Source: Ascochyta rabiei
Taxonomy: Eukaryota; Ascomycota; Dothideomycetes; Pleosporales; Didymellaceae
Assembly (NCBI RefSeq): GCF_004011695.2
Contig: NC_082406.1
Location: 2,294,001 to 2,358,000, forward strand
DNA: 64,000 bases
Direction: 5' to 3'
Part shown: positions 1 through 9,738 of the stretch, piece by piece
Position numbering within the stretch: the first letter of the stretch is position 1
How the letters are laid out: each line of letters starts with the position of its first letter
Translations under genes and position numbers: made by a program
Notes under the pieces: model-generated
What the model saw: only the letters and a program-made list of their open reading frames with translations
Told to the model about the DNA's origin: nothing
The model's database searches: none

Positions 1-632
1 TCCCCTTCTCTTTCGGCCGACCACACAATCTGATTCTGAATTCAAGTCAGGGGGAAGCAGAAGCAGAAGCAAGATGAAAGGTAGTCGTACCTTCTGCTCA
101 TACGGGTATATCGCTAGCCAATGTAAGCCCACGACGCCATCTGCTTCGGTCTCGGGATGTGCTAGCTCGGCCTTGGTGTACTGCATCCTATCCAGCGCCA
201 TGGCGCACGAGAAGTTCAGTAGGCGACCTGCAGCATCGACGACTGCAATATCATTTCCGAGGTGACTCCAGGACAAATGAACAAACGGATAGGGTTCGCG
301 GCCGTGCGGAACCTCTAGGGCGACGTCTTTTCCAAGGTCCCATTTTCCGGTCTCGATGTCTCGAGAGAAGACTGCGAGGTGAACTGCAGCACCATCTGGG
401 GTGATGTAGGCCACGCATCCATTCTTAGACCATGCAACCTTCCTGCAGATGGTTAGGATGGTGTGCAGTGAATGTGTGTACTCTCCACTCACTGACAACA
501 ACCATTTGTGCCGAGCTCATCGACCCTCCTGGCGAGTCCCTTCACAGGCGGTACTGCGGTGATGTTCTGGAGATTGACATGTTCCGAGTCGCCGAAAAGG
601 TCGTCCACGTCCATGCTGTAGTTGGGGTCCAT
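1..632 (-). CDS. MED16: Mediator complex subunit 16 (Sin4), 5' part only
   Basis: Tail-module subunit of the Mediator coactivator, a nuclear link between activators and RNA polymerase II. Exons on the minus strand: 632-493, 442-91, and 35-1, running out of the window. GTGAGT..CAG and GTACGA..CAG introns keep the frame throughout. The start MDPNYSMDVDDLFGD and the following Arg-Arg-Val-Asp-Glu-Leu plus Gly-Cys-Cys-Gln motif, then VAWSKNGCVAYI, match the fungal Med16 N-terminus, where this begins a beta-propeller. A later in-frame ATG at 614 (MDVDD) is an alternative start. About 175 residues are visible; the rest lies outside. The upstream region is shared with the divergent sirtuin. Seen: frame, splice sites, motif order. 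Known: the Med16 family. The identification rests on the N-terminal third only. Confidence 0.8.
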
Positions 633-1243
633 CTCCACAGAGATGCGCACCAACCTAGCGGGTGGCTGCGGTGGACCGAGGCGGAGGGGACAGCAACCAA
701 TGTTCGCTTCAATGCAAGAGCACGAGATGAAAGATTGAAGAGGAAGCAAGACGACCGGGTATCATGCAAGAAACATAGGAAATGAGTCCAGGCTGCGATT
801 GGGTAAAGGCCGAGTGCTGGAGATGGCGTTAGACTCGAGCAGGGTAGGTCTGCGCTAGGGCCGGTAAGCGAAACGCTACGGTGGGCCGCAGCCTCGTCGG
901 CTTGTTGCATCATGAAGCTCTCGCGAACTGCACACGCCGGGTCCCATGCCTCAGAACATGGCATCTCTCCACAACTTGCGGCTGAAGATTCATAGGAAAC
1001 AATGCACCCGAGACGGTTTGTCTGCGACCATCCCGGGTATCCATTTCCCACCAGTGTACGTGGCCCCAGCTGGAACCAAAGTGCGCCGGAACCAGTGTGC
1101 GCGGTGAGCTGGGGCCAGGGATGGATGACAATGTCAGCGTCTCAGTGGTTCTTCATTCGATGCGCAGCCAGCAGAGGCGTTGGTTGAGAGATGAGACGTG
1201 GTGACCAAGTGTTTGTGGATGCCTCGGATCCAGCATGCGCCTC

Positions 1244-1304
1244 TGCAAGCTGCGAGCTGCGAGCTGCAAGTTGCGAGCTGCAAGTTGCGAGCTGCAAGCT
1301 GCAA
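1244..1304. repeat. Short tandem array, 7/14-bp unit
   Basis: Alternating copies of gcgagct and gcaagtt/gcaagct make a 14-bp higher-order repeat in the MED16-sirtuin intergenic region. Seen directly; no function is assigned. Confidence 0.8.
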
Positions 1305-1657
1305 TCGGCCGGCTCACTAGCGCACCCGTCTTGATCGGTTTGTTTTGGTTCTTGGATCGTGCTCAAGTGCTGTTGGACGTCTTGGCAGGTTCACAGTCTC
1401 GGGCGTTCCTGTTCTCGTGCAGAGCACGACGCCCTCCAACCTCCCCATTTCCTCGCCAACCCCACGCTCTCCCGCGACAGCGCGTCTGCGCGCACCGCTC
1501 TTGTCATCTTCGCCCTACCCGCGTCCATGACCATGATCTAGCCTGGCTCCGCGAATTTGCAGTCCTGCACGACCGGCGCCTCCCCCACACCCAGCGGTGA
1601 CGGCAGCGATCCACCAGCCTGGCAGCGCTTCCACGCCCGCCCGCCGGACCACGAGCC

Positions 1658-1697
1658 CACGCCCTCTGCCACGCCCTCTGCCACGCCCTCTGCCACG
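1658..1697. repeat. 12-bp tandem array
   Basis: A little over three copies of cacgccctctgc, in the probable 5' UTR or promoter of the sirtuin gene. Seen directly. Confidence 0.8.
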
Positions 1698-1932
1698 CAT
1701 CAGCCGGTAGCAGAGCTGTCGTCGCTGCTCTTTCTCTTGGATGCGCACCTCGGCCTCGCTCGTTGCTGCCTGCGTCGTCTAGATCGGCACCTCTAGCCGC
1801 GGCATCCCTGAGCGGAGGCGTTCCACGTTGTTGGTCGCGGCTTCCCTCTGCACGACCCCGGCCGCCGCTACCCAACGCGTCCACCACGTCCGCGCCTGCC
1901 ACAAACCCAACGCTCCTCGCTCCTCGTGCACC

Positions 1933-3912
1933 ATGGTGCCTTTCCTCTTCAACGGCGGGCCCAGCTCGCCGCTGACTGAACTGTCCGACTGCGAATCCGA
2001 GCTTTCCGTCCTTACACGCTCGCCTTCACCGCCTGCAGAGTACCACGTACGATCGCTGCCCTCCCCGTCTTCGTCACGACGCTCTTCGGCCAAGACGACC
2101 CCCGCGCCCGAAGACATGCCCTCCCCGCCCTCCAGCAACGACGAGGACCCGCGGCCAGCCAAGCGGAGGAAGCTCGCGCCCACGACAGACCCCAACGGGC
2201 GCACCACCCAGTACCTCGATCTGACCCAAGACATCTCCACCGACGACAAGCCGCACCTGCAGCGCTTGCTCAACGTGCTGCACAAGAAGCGCAAGATTGT
2301 AGTCATTGCTGGCGCTGGCATCTCAGTATCTGCAGGCATTCCTGACTTTCGATCGGCTACCGGTCTGTTCAACTCGCTCAAGAAGGAGCACGGCCTCAAG
2401 TCCTCCGGCAAGGATCTCTTCGACGCCTCCGTTTACCAGGATGACGTCTCAACCACCACCTTCCACGCCATGGTGCGCAGTCTGTCCACCGAGACCAAGA
2501 GCGCGCAGCCCACAGCCTTCCACCACCTGCTCGCCACCTTGGCCCAGGAGGGGCGTTTGATGCGACTGTACACTCAGAACGTCGACGGCATCGACACGGC
2601 CATGCCTCCTCTCAAGACCGAGGCGCCTTTGCCGAAGAAGGCACCATGGCCCAAGACGGTCCAGGTACACGGGGGCCTCGATCACATGGTGTGCTCAAAA
2701 TGCCACAAGCTATACCCTTTTGATGCTGCGCTATTCGACGGACCCACCGCGCCGCCCTGCCCGAGCTGCGTCGAAACGGACATGGTCCGTCAAGCAGCAG
2801 AGAAGCGAACCCACGGGATTGGATGTTTGCGCCCTCGCATGGTCCTGTACAATGAGCAGAACCCCGATGACGAAGCAATTGGCTCCTGTGCCGCAACCGA
2901 CCTTCGCATGCGACCGGACGCGGTCATTGTCGCTGGCACCACGCTCAAGGTCCCTGGCATCCGCCGCATTGCCCGTGAGATGTGCAACACCGTACGCGAC
3001 CGGAAGGACGGCGTTGCGATCTGGATCAACAACGATCCGGAGCCTCTAGGCGTTGATCTCAAGAACGCGTGGGACTTGGTAGTCACAGGGCCCTGCGACG
3101 AGGTCGCTCGACATGCCGCTATGCGGAAATGGGACGACCCAATGGATTTCAAGGAGATCACTGACGAGGAGCTGTCCAAGGCTAAGGAGAGCCGAAGAAT
3201 CGAGGTGGTCGTTGGCACTCCCAAGAAGCCAGGCGTTTTCCGAAATGCCGGCCAGCTAACACCGGGTCAAAGCCCTCGCATGCTGCCCAAGAACGCCGTC
3301 AAGCAGGAACCGACTACGCCCTCGAAGAAAGGTACAAAGCGGAAGTCTGTTGCGCAGATGGACCTCTTGGGCAAGTTGGCAACCAAAGGAACCGCGAAGA
3401 AGGCGCAGGCGCAACCCAAGAAAGCCACCGCCAAGGCCAAGGCCGGGAAAGACACAAAGGAGACGCCCGCAATCAACAACATGTTCAAGGCCACCAAAGC
3501 GACGGCGAAGCCGACAGGCAAGGCGAAGAAGCTCTCAGAGGCGCCGGTCCAATTCGCTCCTTCGACCAAGTCCAAAGTCCAGTCAGCTCCGGTCAAGAAG
3601 GTCGGCGACACCATCACAGTGGCGAAACGAGAGGCTCCCTCGACGCCCAGAGGCGTCCGAGTCACAAAGTTCAAGACAGAAATGGTCATGCAACCGTTGT
3701 CGGATGCGGACCGTCGCAACAACCACTCGCCAGTTCGTCCAGCAATCGAAATGTTCACGCCCGTCAAAGATCGTACGCCTAGTGAGCAGCTCCACGATGA
3801 GATTGCTCGCTCGTTTGCCTCCAACTCTCGCCCTGGTTCGTCTAGCTCGCAGAGGAACGAGATAGTCAGGCCAGAGTCTGTGCCACATAGCATGGGCAAC
3901 CTGCTCTGCTAG
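1933..3912 (+). CDS. HST4: NAD-dependent histone deacetylase, HST3/HST4-type sirtuin
   Basis: Single-exon gene of 659 aa. The Rossmann motif GAGISVSAGIPDFRS starts near residue 127. It is followed by TQNVDGID, the catalytic His in VHGG, a Zn site (CSKC and CPSC), and WINNDPEP for NAD binding. A basic nuclear signal (PAKRRKL) sits near residue 75. The C-terminal half is a long Lys/Ala/Thr/Pro-rich tail, probably disordered. I chose the ATG at 1933 because the in-frame ATG at 1828 adds 35 residues of low-quality sequence and the fungal family starts close to MVPF. Known: HST3/HST4 sirtuins remove H3K56 acetylation and affect genome stability and, in moulds, secondary metabolism. Assignment to the HST3/4 branch rather than SIR2/HST2 is inferred from length, the tail and the motif variants. 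Confidence 0.88.
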   Translation: MVPFLFNGGPSSPLTELSDCESELSVLTRSPSPPAEYHVRSLPSPSSSRRSSAKTTPAPEDMPSPPSSNDEDPRPAKRRKLAPTTDPNGRTTQYLDLTQDISTDDKPHLQRLLNVLHKKRKIVVIAGAGISVSAGIPDFRSATGLFNSLKKEHGLKSSGKDLFDASVYQDDVSTTTFHAMVRSLSTETKSAQPTAFHHLLATLAQEGRLMRLYTQNVDGIDTAMPPLKTEAPLPKKAPWPKTVQVHGGLDHMVCSKCHKLYPFDAALFDGPTAPPCPSCVETDMVRQAAEKRTHGIGCLRPRMVLYNEQNPDDEAIGSCAATDLRMRPDAVIVAGTTLKVPGIRRIAREMCNTVRDRKDGVAIWINNDPEPLGVDLKNAWDLVVTGPCDEVARHAAMRKWDDPMDFKEITDEELSKAKESRRIEVVVGTPKKPGVFRNAGQLTPGQSPRMLPKNAVKQEPTTPSKKGTKRKSVAQMDLLGKLATKGTAKKAQAQPKKATAKAKAGKDTKETPAINNMFKATKATAKPTGKAKKLSEAPVQFAPSTKSKVQSAPVKKVGDTITVAKREAPSTPRGVRVTKFKTEMVMQPLSDADRRNNHSPVRPAIEMFTPVKDRTPSEQLHDEIARSFASNSRPGSSSSQRNEIVRPESVPHSMGNLLC

Positions 3913-4516
3913 CCTCTTGCATTTCACGGCGTTTTTCTCTTTTGATGTTTCCCGAGCGAGGTCCCTGCACGCGTTGGGGACGTTTGCATACGAGGCGCTC
4001 TTCTTATCGGCGGCATGGGTGGTCGAGTGTATGAGTAGGGGTTCGTGACTGAGGCATCGATCTTTAGCTTCTTATCAGTGCATGATACCCGGGTATGTCC
4101 CGGTCAGCGTAGAAGAAGTTTTTTTTTTGGGAAGATGGCTGCTGGCGTACGTAGACGTGGCATAGTCCACACAGCCGTGGTAGCATGAGCTTCCCTGCAC
4201 GGCAAATGATAGTTATTTCTCTTGATCTGAGTCTATTGCGTGGTTGCAGGGTTTCTGTTGAATTGCTCTGCTTCGCTTTTGCCGTCTCCACCTTTGCATC
4301 TGTTCTGACTGTCTATCTCTCTCTCTACATCCTCCGCCTCTTGACATGTCCAGCACAACCACCAATTCCAACACACCGTCATCACCCACTCCCCTTCTAC
4401 CCCCCGGACTCGAGACTCGAGACGCGGTCAAGAGATATACACACGCACTGCATTGCCGTGTCCACCACCCACCACCCACCTCTCCACCACCAAGCCCCTT
4501 CCCCCATCAACAAAAA

Positions 4517-4590
4517 AGTGAAAGCGTAAGTGAAAGTGTAAGCGTAAGTGAAAGTGGAAGTGAAAGTGAAAGTGTAAGTGTGAGTGTGAG
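4517..4590. repeat. Hexanucleotide array (aagtga-like)
   Basis: About twelve imperfect 6-bp units of the type gtgaaa/gtaagc/gtaagt. Resembles the 16.3-kb array in unit length. Seen directly. Confidence 0.85.
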
Positions 4591-4736
4591 TACCCAACGA
4601 ACAGAGCGCTTGCCGACTTCAAGTCGTCTCAACACAGAAGTCTCCAGCTAGAAGCGCACGATGAGCAGGCGAGGATTGAGTGGGGGATCATAAAACGCGG
4701 TTGTGGGGTTTGTGCGGATCGTGTGTGTGGGTTTGG

Positions 4737-4832
4737 GCTGTACCTATGCTGTGCTTATGCTGTAGCTATGCTTTGCTTATGCTGTACCTATGCTGTGCTT
4801 ATGCTGTACCTATGCTGTGCTTATGCTGTGCT
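4737..4832. repeat. 11-bp tandem array
   Basis: Alternating ctatgctgtgc and ttatgctgtac units, so the higher-order period is 22 bp. Noncoding, between converging genes. Confidence 0.85.
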
Positions 4833-4849
4833 CGTGAATGGGTAAGCTG

Positions 4850-4895
4850 GGGGTGTGAATGAGAGGGGAACAGGGGTGTGAATGAGAGGGGAACA
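4850..4895. repeat. Perfect 23-bp direct duplication
   Basis: Two adjacent identical copies of ggggtgtgaatgagagggga plus aca, directly after the 11-bp array. Looks like a recent slippage or duplication event. Confidence 0.85.
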
Positions 4896-5235
4896 GGGGT
4901 GGAAGTAGCTGGGTATTGTATCTCTACGGTTGTGGATCTAGTATGGGTGTAGTTCGAGGAGGTGGGTAATACAACTTTTGTCAAGATCGTGCCTTTGTTT
5001 TAGATATAGAGGGTTTTGATCCCATGGAGAAGCGGGTGGTAGGAGTTATGGTAGAGGTGCGGTGGTAACCATCTTGTTGGTCACGTTGAGAGTGGGAGGT
5101 TGATTGCAAAGCGTCTGGATCTACCGAGAAGTCGGGTTCGAGAGCCTTTTTACTATTTCTGTGCTCGCTAGCTGCTTTGAACCATGGGAATTGTGGAGGA
5201 GAGGAGTAGTGACTCGGTCATTGACTTGTCTGTTT

Positions 5236-6889
5236 TCACGGCTTCGGCTTCGGCTTCGGCTCTACTTCCACGTCGGCGTCTATCTCTACTTTGGCCTCCA
5301 CTTCTGTTGATGTCTTCGCCTCTGTCTTCGCCTCTGTCTTCACCTCTGTCTTCGCCTCTGTCTTCGTCCCCCCACCACCTCCAGCCTTCATCCTAACAAA
5401 CTCCTTCTTCATATCCTCAAACTCGCGAAAGCCCTGAAAGTACTTTCTCCGAAACGCATTCAAGTCGCTCGCGCGCGTCCCCTTTTCGTACTCGCGCGCA
5501 GCCGCTACTTGCTCGTGCGCGGGAATCTCGCTCGCCTGGCGCCGGCGGTAGGTCAGCAGGCGGCGACTCCACTTGTTGAAGGCCTGCACGCAGACGGAGT
5601 GCAGTTCCAGACACGGGTGTGCGGGGATGAGGAGCTCGACGTCTTCGTCGTTTGCGGTCGGCATCCAGAGGGAGAGGCGGGCGTCGGGGACCAGGGTGCA
5701 GGCGGCGAAGGCGAGGATGTCGTCGAGCAGCGCGGTGAAGGAGTACGGTCGCTTCGGTGGGATGTAGCCCTCGATCTTGTACTGGTCTGCGTGGCTTTGT
5801 TTCTCGTGCTCGAGGAGCGTCTCGCGCGACCCCAGCACCTTGAGGCCCTCGCGGATCCCGTACGGCGGGTCGCAGACGATGCCGTCGAGGTAGGGCGTCG
5901 TGGTGCTGCCGAGACGCAGCGGCGTGTTGGTGAGGTCGGAGACGAATCCGCCCAGGTAGGCCCCGCTGAGTCGATAGTGTGCAAAGTTCATCGCGACGTT
6001 CTTCTTCCCTGTCTGTCCGCGTCGCGCGCTCCCGCCTAGCCCGCGGATGCTGCGCCCATCGATGTCGCTCCCCGTCACCACGGCGCCGTAGTGCGCACAC
6101 GCGAGGGGAAACCCGCCGGTGCCCATGAATGGATCGTAGAAGAGCTTCCCGGGTGCCGCCAACGCAATGTTAGCCGTGAGAAGCGCCAGTTCGGCGTCCA
6201 TGGACGTGGTGCTGATGTAGTGTCGTTTCTTCAGGTCATACGTACTCTTTGCGTCGCGCCCGGAATCCGCGATCCAGCGCCCCAGATACAGATACTTGGG
6301 GCTCTTGGCGTCGAGGTCGTACGCCTCGAAGACGCGGAAGCTGGCCGCCGGGTGCTTGATCTGGACCTTGCCGCGGAAGCCCAGGTACTGGAACGACTCG
6401 ATGATGGCGCGAACCTGTTCCTGCGGGGCCTGGACGCCGCGGTAGCGCTCGACGCGGAAGCTGAAGGTCGAGGTTTCGTAGTTGGGCCATTTGGTCGCGG
6501 ACGATTCTTTCACCGAGGCGTGCAGCGCGTCGTAGGTTGCTCCTTGGCCCCAGAGCTCGTACACGCCCTGGATGAGCATGCCGCGCGAGACGACCTGTTT
6601 CGCGGCTGCGTCGGAGGGGAGGCGCACGATGCAGTAGGGCGACTGTGTGCGTTAGAGAAGAATTCGACTTTGCACTTTCTGAACAGCGGAGAGATGCGAG
6701 TGTACCGAGTCCCACCCAACTTCTCAAGATCTGAATAATCAAAGGGGTGAATGCGTAAATGAGAGTACCTACATCATCATCGTACTCGACAATCTCCAGC
6801 TCCACCCCAGCCAGCTCCGCCAGCGCACCCAACTCCGCCTTGCGAAAGCTCTCGTGGATCTGCGCCAAGCGCACGAGATAGTGCGGCAT
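5236..6889 (-). CDS. TRM11: tRNA (guanine-10-N2)-methyltransferase catalytic subunit
   Basis: Makes m2G10 in cytosolic tRNAs as the catalytic partner of Trm112. Exons 6889-6773 and 6642-5236 (GTAGGT donor, CACAG acceptor) give 507 aa. The N-terminus MPHYLVRLAQIHESFRKAEL followed across the intron by SPYCIVRLP is the typical Trm11 start. The SAM-binding DPFMGTGG is near residue 209 and the catalytic CDPPYG near 296, in the D/N-PPY form that fits amino methylation of guanine. It is longer than the yeast protein because of a C-terminal tail of Glu/Ala/Lys/Thr and Lys-Pro repeats encoded by a 12-bp tandem array. The donor GTAGGT is inferred: the alternative G|GTACTC breaks the frame. Confidence 0.9.
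5311..5366 (-). repeat. 12-bp coding minisatellite in TRM11 tail
   Basis: Four to five copies of tcttcgcctctg (minus-strand codons Glu-Ala/Val-Lys-Thr) extend the C-terminus of TRM11. A tract of gcttcg hexamers sits next to the stop codon. Confidence 0.85.
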
Positions 6890-7528
6890 GGTCCTTGTAA
6901 TCTCTCTCTTTCGCTCCCCGTTCCCTCCTAGCCCCCCTCCCTCCTCTTTTCCCTATCCGCCCCTCTTTGTTACTCGCACACGAACAAGACCCGCGCAATC
7001 CAACCAATCGAATGCGAACCCTCCCAGCTTTTTCCTTCTTCTTTCTCGATATCCCTGAACTCACACATAGACACACTCCGCCAGCAACAGTTCCTGCCGT
7101 GTATATACACTGCCACGCTTGGGTTGCGTCGAGTAGAGGGAGTCAACAGTCACGGCGGGGCGGTTGGGTGGGGGAGTGGGAGGGGCCGTGAAAATGGAAA
7201 AGCGTCGCTAGTGAAGTCGTGTGATTGGCTCGGCTAGAGGGTGGGGAGGAGCTTTTTCCAACCTCATGCGAGGTTGTTGGCGCTGGACGTTTTTTTTTGT
7301 TTTTTTTTAGATGTGGAAGGGCTCAATAGGTCAGTATGTATTTGCTCGTGCGGACCTGTGTAGGTTATATCTGAGGTGCTATGAGCTTTTGTTGGGGTTT
7401 TGCTTGGATGGGTAGTTGAGTCTCGAGAGGCACTCTGCAAGTTATAGCTTCGTTGGTGGGTGGTAATATATACAATCGTAATCCTACAGTCTCTCTCTCT
7501 ATAGGTGTGCGTGAGAGTGCGAGAGAGT
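6890..7528. other. Intergenic region TRM11 5' / rhomboid 3'
   Basis: No gene seen. Contains the TRM11 promoter, poly-T runs near 7291-7310, and a (tc)n tract near 7490. The rest is ordinary sequence. Confidence 0.5.
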
Positions 7529-9459
7529 CTACTTCACAATCCTCTTGACGCCATCCTTGACCTCCCCAACAGCTTCACTGGCGCGGGCCCCAACGTCAAC
7601 CGTCTTCTCCTCCTGTGCAACCCCAGTCTGCGCACTGCGAATGGTATGCGGAAAGCCAGTGTACCTCAGATAGCCGGCTGTGCCGATTCCAACGAGCATG
7701 CCGCCAAAGTGACTCGCGTGGTCCATGGTGGCGCGCTTCCCCCTGAGGGCATTGTGGATCTCGAGGGCGACAAAGGCAGCGAAGAGCATCTTGGGCCAGA
7801 AGCTGACTTGCAGGTCTTTGACAAAGGGGATCTGGATGGTTTCGGCGTCAGTGAGGAGGCAGTAGAGGGCGGCGATGCCCCAGATGGCGGCGGATGCGCC
7901 GACGGAGTGGGCGGTGATGCTGCCGCGGCCCAGGTTGGCCCAGTAGAGCGAGGCGAGGGTGCCGACGGCGCCGGCGCTGATGTAGGTGCCCATGAAGATG
8001 CCGCGGCCGACGAGGTCGAGACATACGGGCCCGACGAGACAGAGCATCATCATGTTGGCGAGCAGGTGCTCGTACTGGACGTGGGAGAAGACGTTGAGGA
8101 CGCTCTGGGCGGCGCGTGGGTAGCCGGGGACGTGCATGAAGTAGCGCGTCATGAGGGGCCACAGCGGCATGATGCGCCAGGCGATGGCGACGACGAGGTT
8201 GGCGCCCAGGAGCGCGGCCATGGTGGCGGTGGTGGGAGACAGGTCGGGGAAGAGGCGGTACTCGGGCGCGGGAGGGGTGTAGTAGTGGGCGAACGCCCAG
8301 CTGAGGAGCGAGACGAAGAGGACAAAGGCGGTCATGGGGTAGAGGCGTTGGGACTGTTGATTGGTAAGAACGAGGAGTGTTTGGAGTGTCTGGAGTGTTT
8401 GGAGTGTCTGGAGTGTTTGGAGTGTCTGGAGTGAGAGGAGCGAGAGAACGAGTGTCTGGAGATACCACGACTTACCAGCGTCGTCTTGGACAGCATCTCC
8501 TCCGGGTCCTTGAAGCCCGAGACGGCGCGCTGCTCGTACTTTGCGCGCTCCTCGCTGCGGCGGCTGACCTGCTCGTTGCCAAAGACGTCGACGTAGGTGG
8601 TCTGGTGGGGCTTCATGAGCTGCTTGCCGCTGGGCGTCTTGACCCACTCGCCCGTGGCCAGCTGGGCGTCCATGTCCCTCTCGCGCTGCTCCTTGAGCTC
8701 GGCGTTGCGCGTGGCCTCGGCGAGGCGGGCGTGGCGCTTCTCCTCGATGTTGCGCTCGAACTGGCTCCGGCCGACGTGCAGGATGCCGATCTTCTGGTCG
8801 TCGCGGGCGTGCTGCTGGCGCTCGGCCTCCTCCCTCTGCATCTGCTCGCGGAAGGCGCGGGCGGGGTGCTTGTACTTGGACTCGGTCTCCGGGTCGGCGA
8901 GCCACAGCTCGTAGGCGATGCGGTTGGCCTCGCGCTCAGCCCACTGCTCGGCGGCGACGGCCTCGTCGACGGGGTACCGGTCGCGCAGCCAGTTGAGCCC
9001 GCGGAGGGCCAGGGCGCGGTCGACGTGGGCGTACTGGCTGCCCAGCTGGTCGACCCCGTAGTCGGCCAGCGAGCCGGCGGTGCGGCGGTGGTGCAGGATG
9101 CGCAGCACATTGTTGCCCTCGGCCGGCGACAGTCTGCGCCCGAAGATGCGCCGGATCACGTCGTCGCTGGCACGTCCCCCTGGCAGCGGGCCTATCCGCA
9201 CGGTGCGCGCGGCCTGCTTCTGGGCCTGCTGCTGCTGCTGCTGCTGCTGCTTCCCGGCCGCTGGGCTGGGCGGCGGGTCGACGACGGGGGCAGCGAGGCG
9301 CGGGGCGTGCGACAAGCCGCGGCCGGGCGGGCGAGAGGCCGCGGGTGGTCGCAGCAGGGCGAGGATCGGGGACAGGGACGGCGTCGTCGTGGCCTCGGTG
9401 CGCGATGGCCACGCACACAGGCGTCGCCCAGCAGCGCACGAGGGCCGCAGGAGAGACAT
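7529..9459 (-). CDS. Rhomboid intramembrane protease, PARL/Pcp1-like, long N-terminal extension
   Basis: Exons 9459-8476 and 8353-7529 (GTAAGT..CAACAG, phase 0) give about 602 aa. The C-terminal half is a rhomboid domain with several membrane helices. His423 and Asn428 lie in the HLLAN motif, the catalytic Ser482 in SVGASAAIWG, and the catalytic His543 in DHASHFGG. The usual GxSG is GxSA here. Residues 1-328 are soluble: a basic Arg/Ala-rich start that could be a mitochondrial presequence, a polyGln run, then a charged segment rich in Glu, Arg and Gln, probably helical. Known: Pcp1/PARL proteases cleave inner-membrane substrates such as cytochrome c peroxidase and dynamin-like proteins. Mitochondrial location is inferred. 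The intron carries a 9-bp minisatellite. Confidence 0.85.
8374..8432. repeat. 9-bp minisatellite inside the rhomboid intron
   Basis: Six full units alternating ggagtgttt and ggagtgtct, plus a partial unit, occupy about half of the 122-nt intron (8475-8354). The period is a multiple of three and adds no stop codon, so the array reads as an open frame. Confidence 0.9.
9226..9249 (-). repeat. CAG trinucleotide run coding polyGln
   Basis: Run of ctg on the plus strand, read as eight Gln codons in the N-terminal region of the rhomboid-family protein. Confidence 0.9.
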
Positions 9460-9635
9460 GGGATCGTGTGGGCGGCTGGTGTCGGTCTTTGGCTACGTCC
9501 TGGACAGGCCTATGCAATGCCGCGATAGGCACATCGCTCCAGAGCACGTCGAGGGAGCTTGTGGAGAGAGAGGACGAGGGAGCCACTGAAGGTTTGAAAC
9601 TTGAGCCTGGTCGGTGATGCGCATGGACCACCTCC

Positions 9636-9738
9636 TTGACCTCTACCTCTACATCACCTCTACCCTTGACCTCTACACCACCTATGCTATTGAATGACCT
9701 CTACACCACCTATGCTATTAAATAACCTCTACATCACC
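9636..9738. repeat. Tandem array of about 28 bp overlapping the PI-PLC stop codon
   Basis: Imperfect copies of a unit containing gacctctacaccacctatgc lie between the rhomboid start and the PI-PLC end. The last partial copy contains the PI-PLC stop codon (TAG, 9731-9729), so the coding end sits in the repeat. Confidence 0.8.

Larger units (their letters stand above)
633..1932. promoter_or_regulatory. Divergent intergenic region MED16 / sirtuin
   Basis: This 1.3 kb separates the MED16 start (minus) from the sirtuin start (plus) and presumably holds both promoters and 5' UTRs. ORFs here are short, overlap on both strands and lack family features. The part next to the sirtuin is pyrimidine-rich, as is usual before fungal start codons. 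Two short tandem arrays lie inside it and are listed separately. Confidence 0.5.
3913..5235. other. Convergent intergenic region, sirtuin 3' / TRM11 3'
   Basis: No convincing gene. It lies between two converging genes and contains their 3' UTRs plus three low-complexity arrays listed separately. ORFs of 60-115 codons here consist of repeat translations. Confidence 0.6.

Noticed and set aside
1828..1932. Upstream in-frame ATG of the sirtuin
   Set aside because: Adds 35 residues of Ala/Arg/His-rich sequence; the second ATG has a good accATGG context and fits family starts better.
4517..4895. Periodic arrays as a possible CRISPR or telomeric repeat
   Set aside because: Units are 6-23 bp, directly adjacent and without unique spacers; the organism is a eukaryote, and the hexamers do not match TTAGGG.
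7505..9528. Long plus-strand open frames of 309 and 383 codons opposite the rhomboid gene
   Set aside because: They are antisense shadows of GC-rich coding sequence; their products are Gly/Val/Leu/Arg-biased with no motifs, while the minus strand gives a coherent rhomboid with splice sites.
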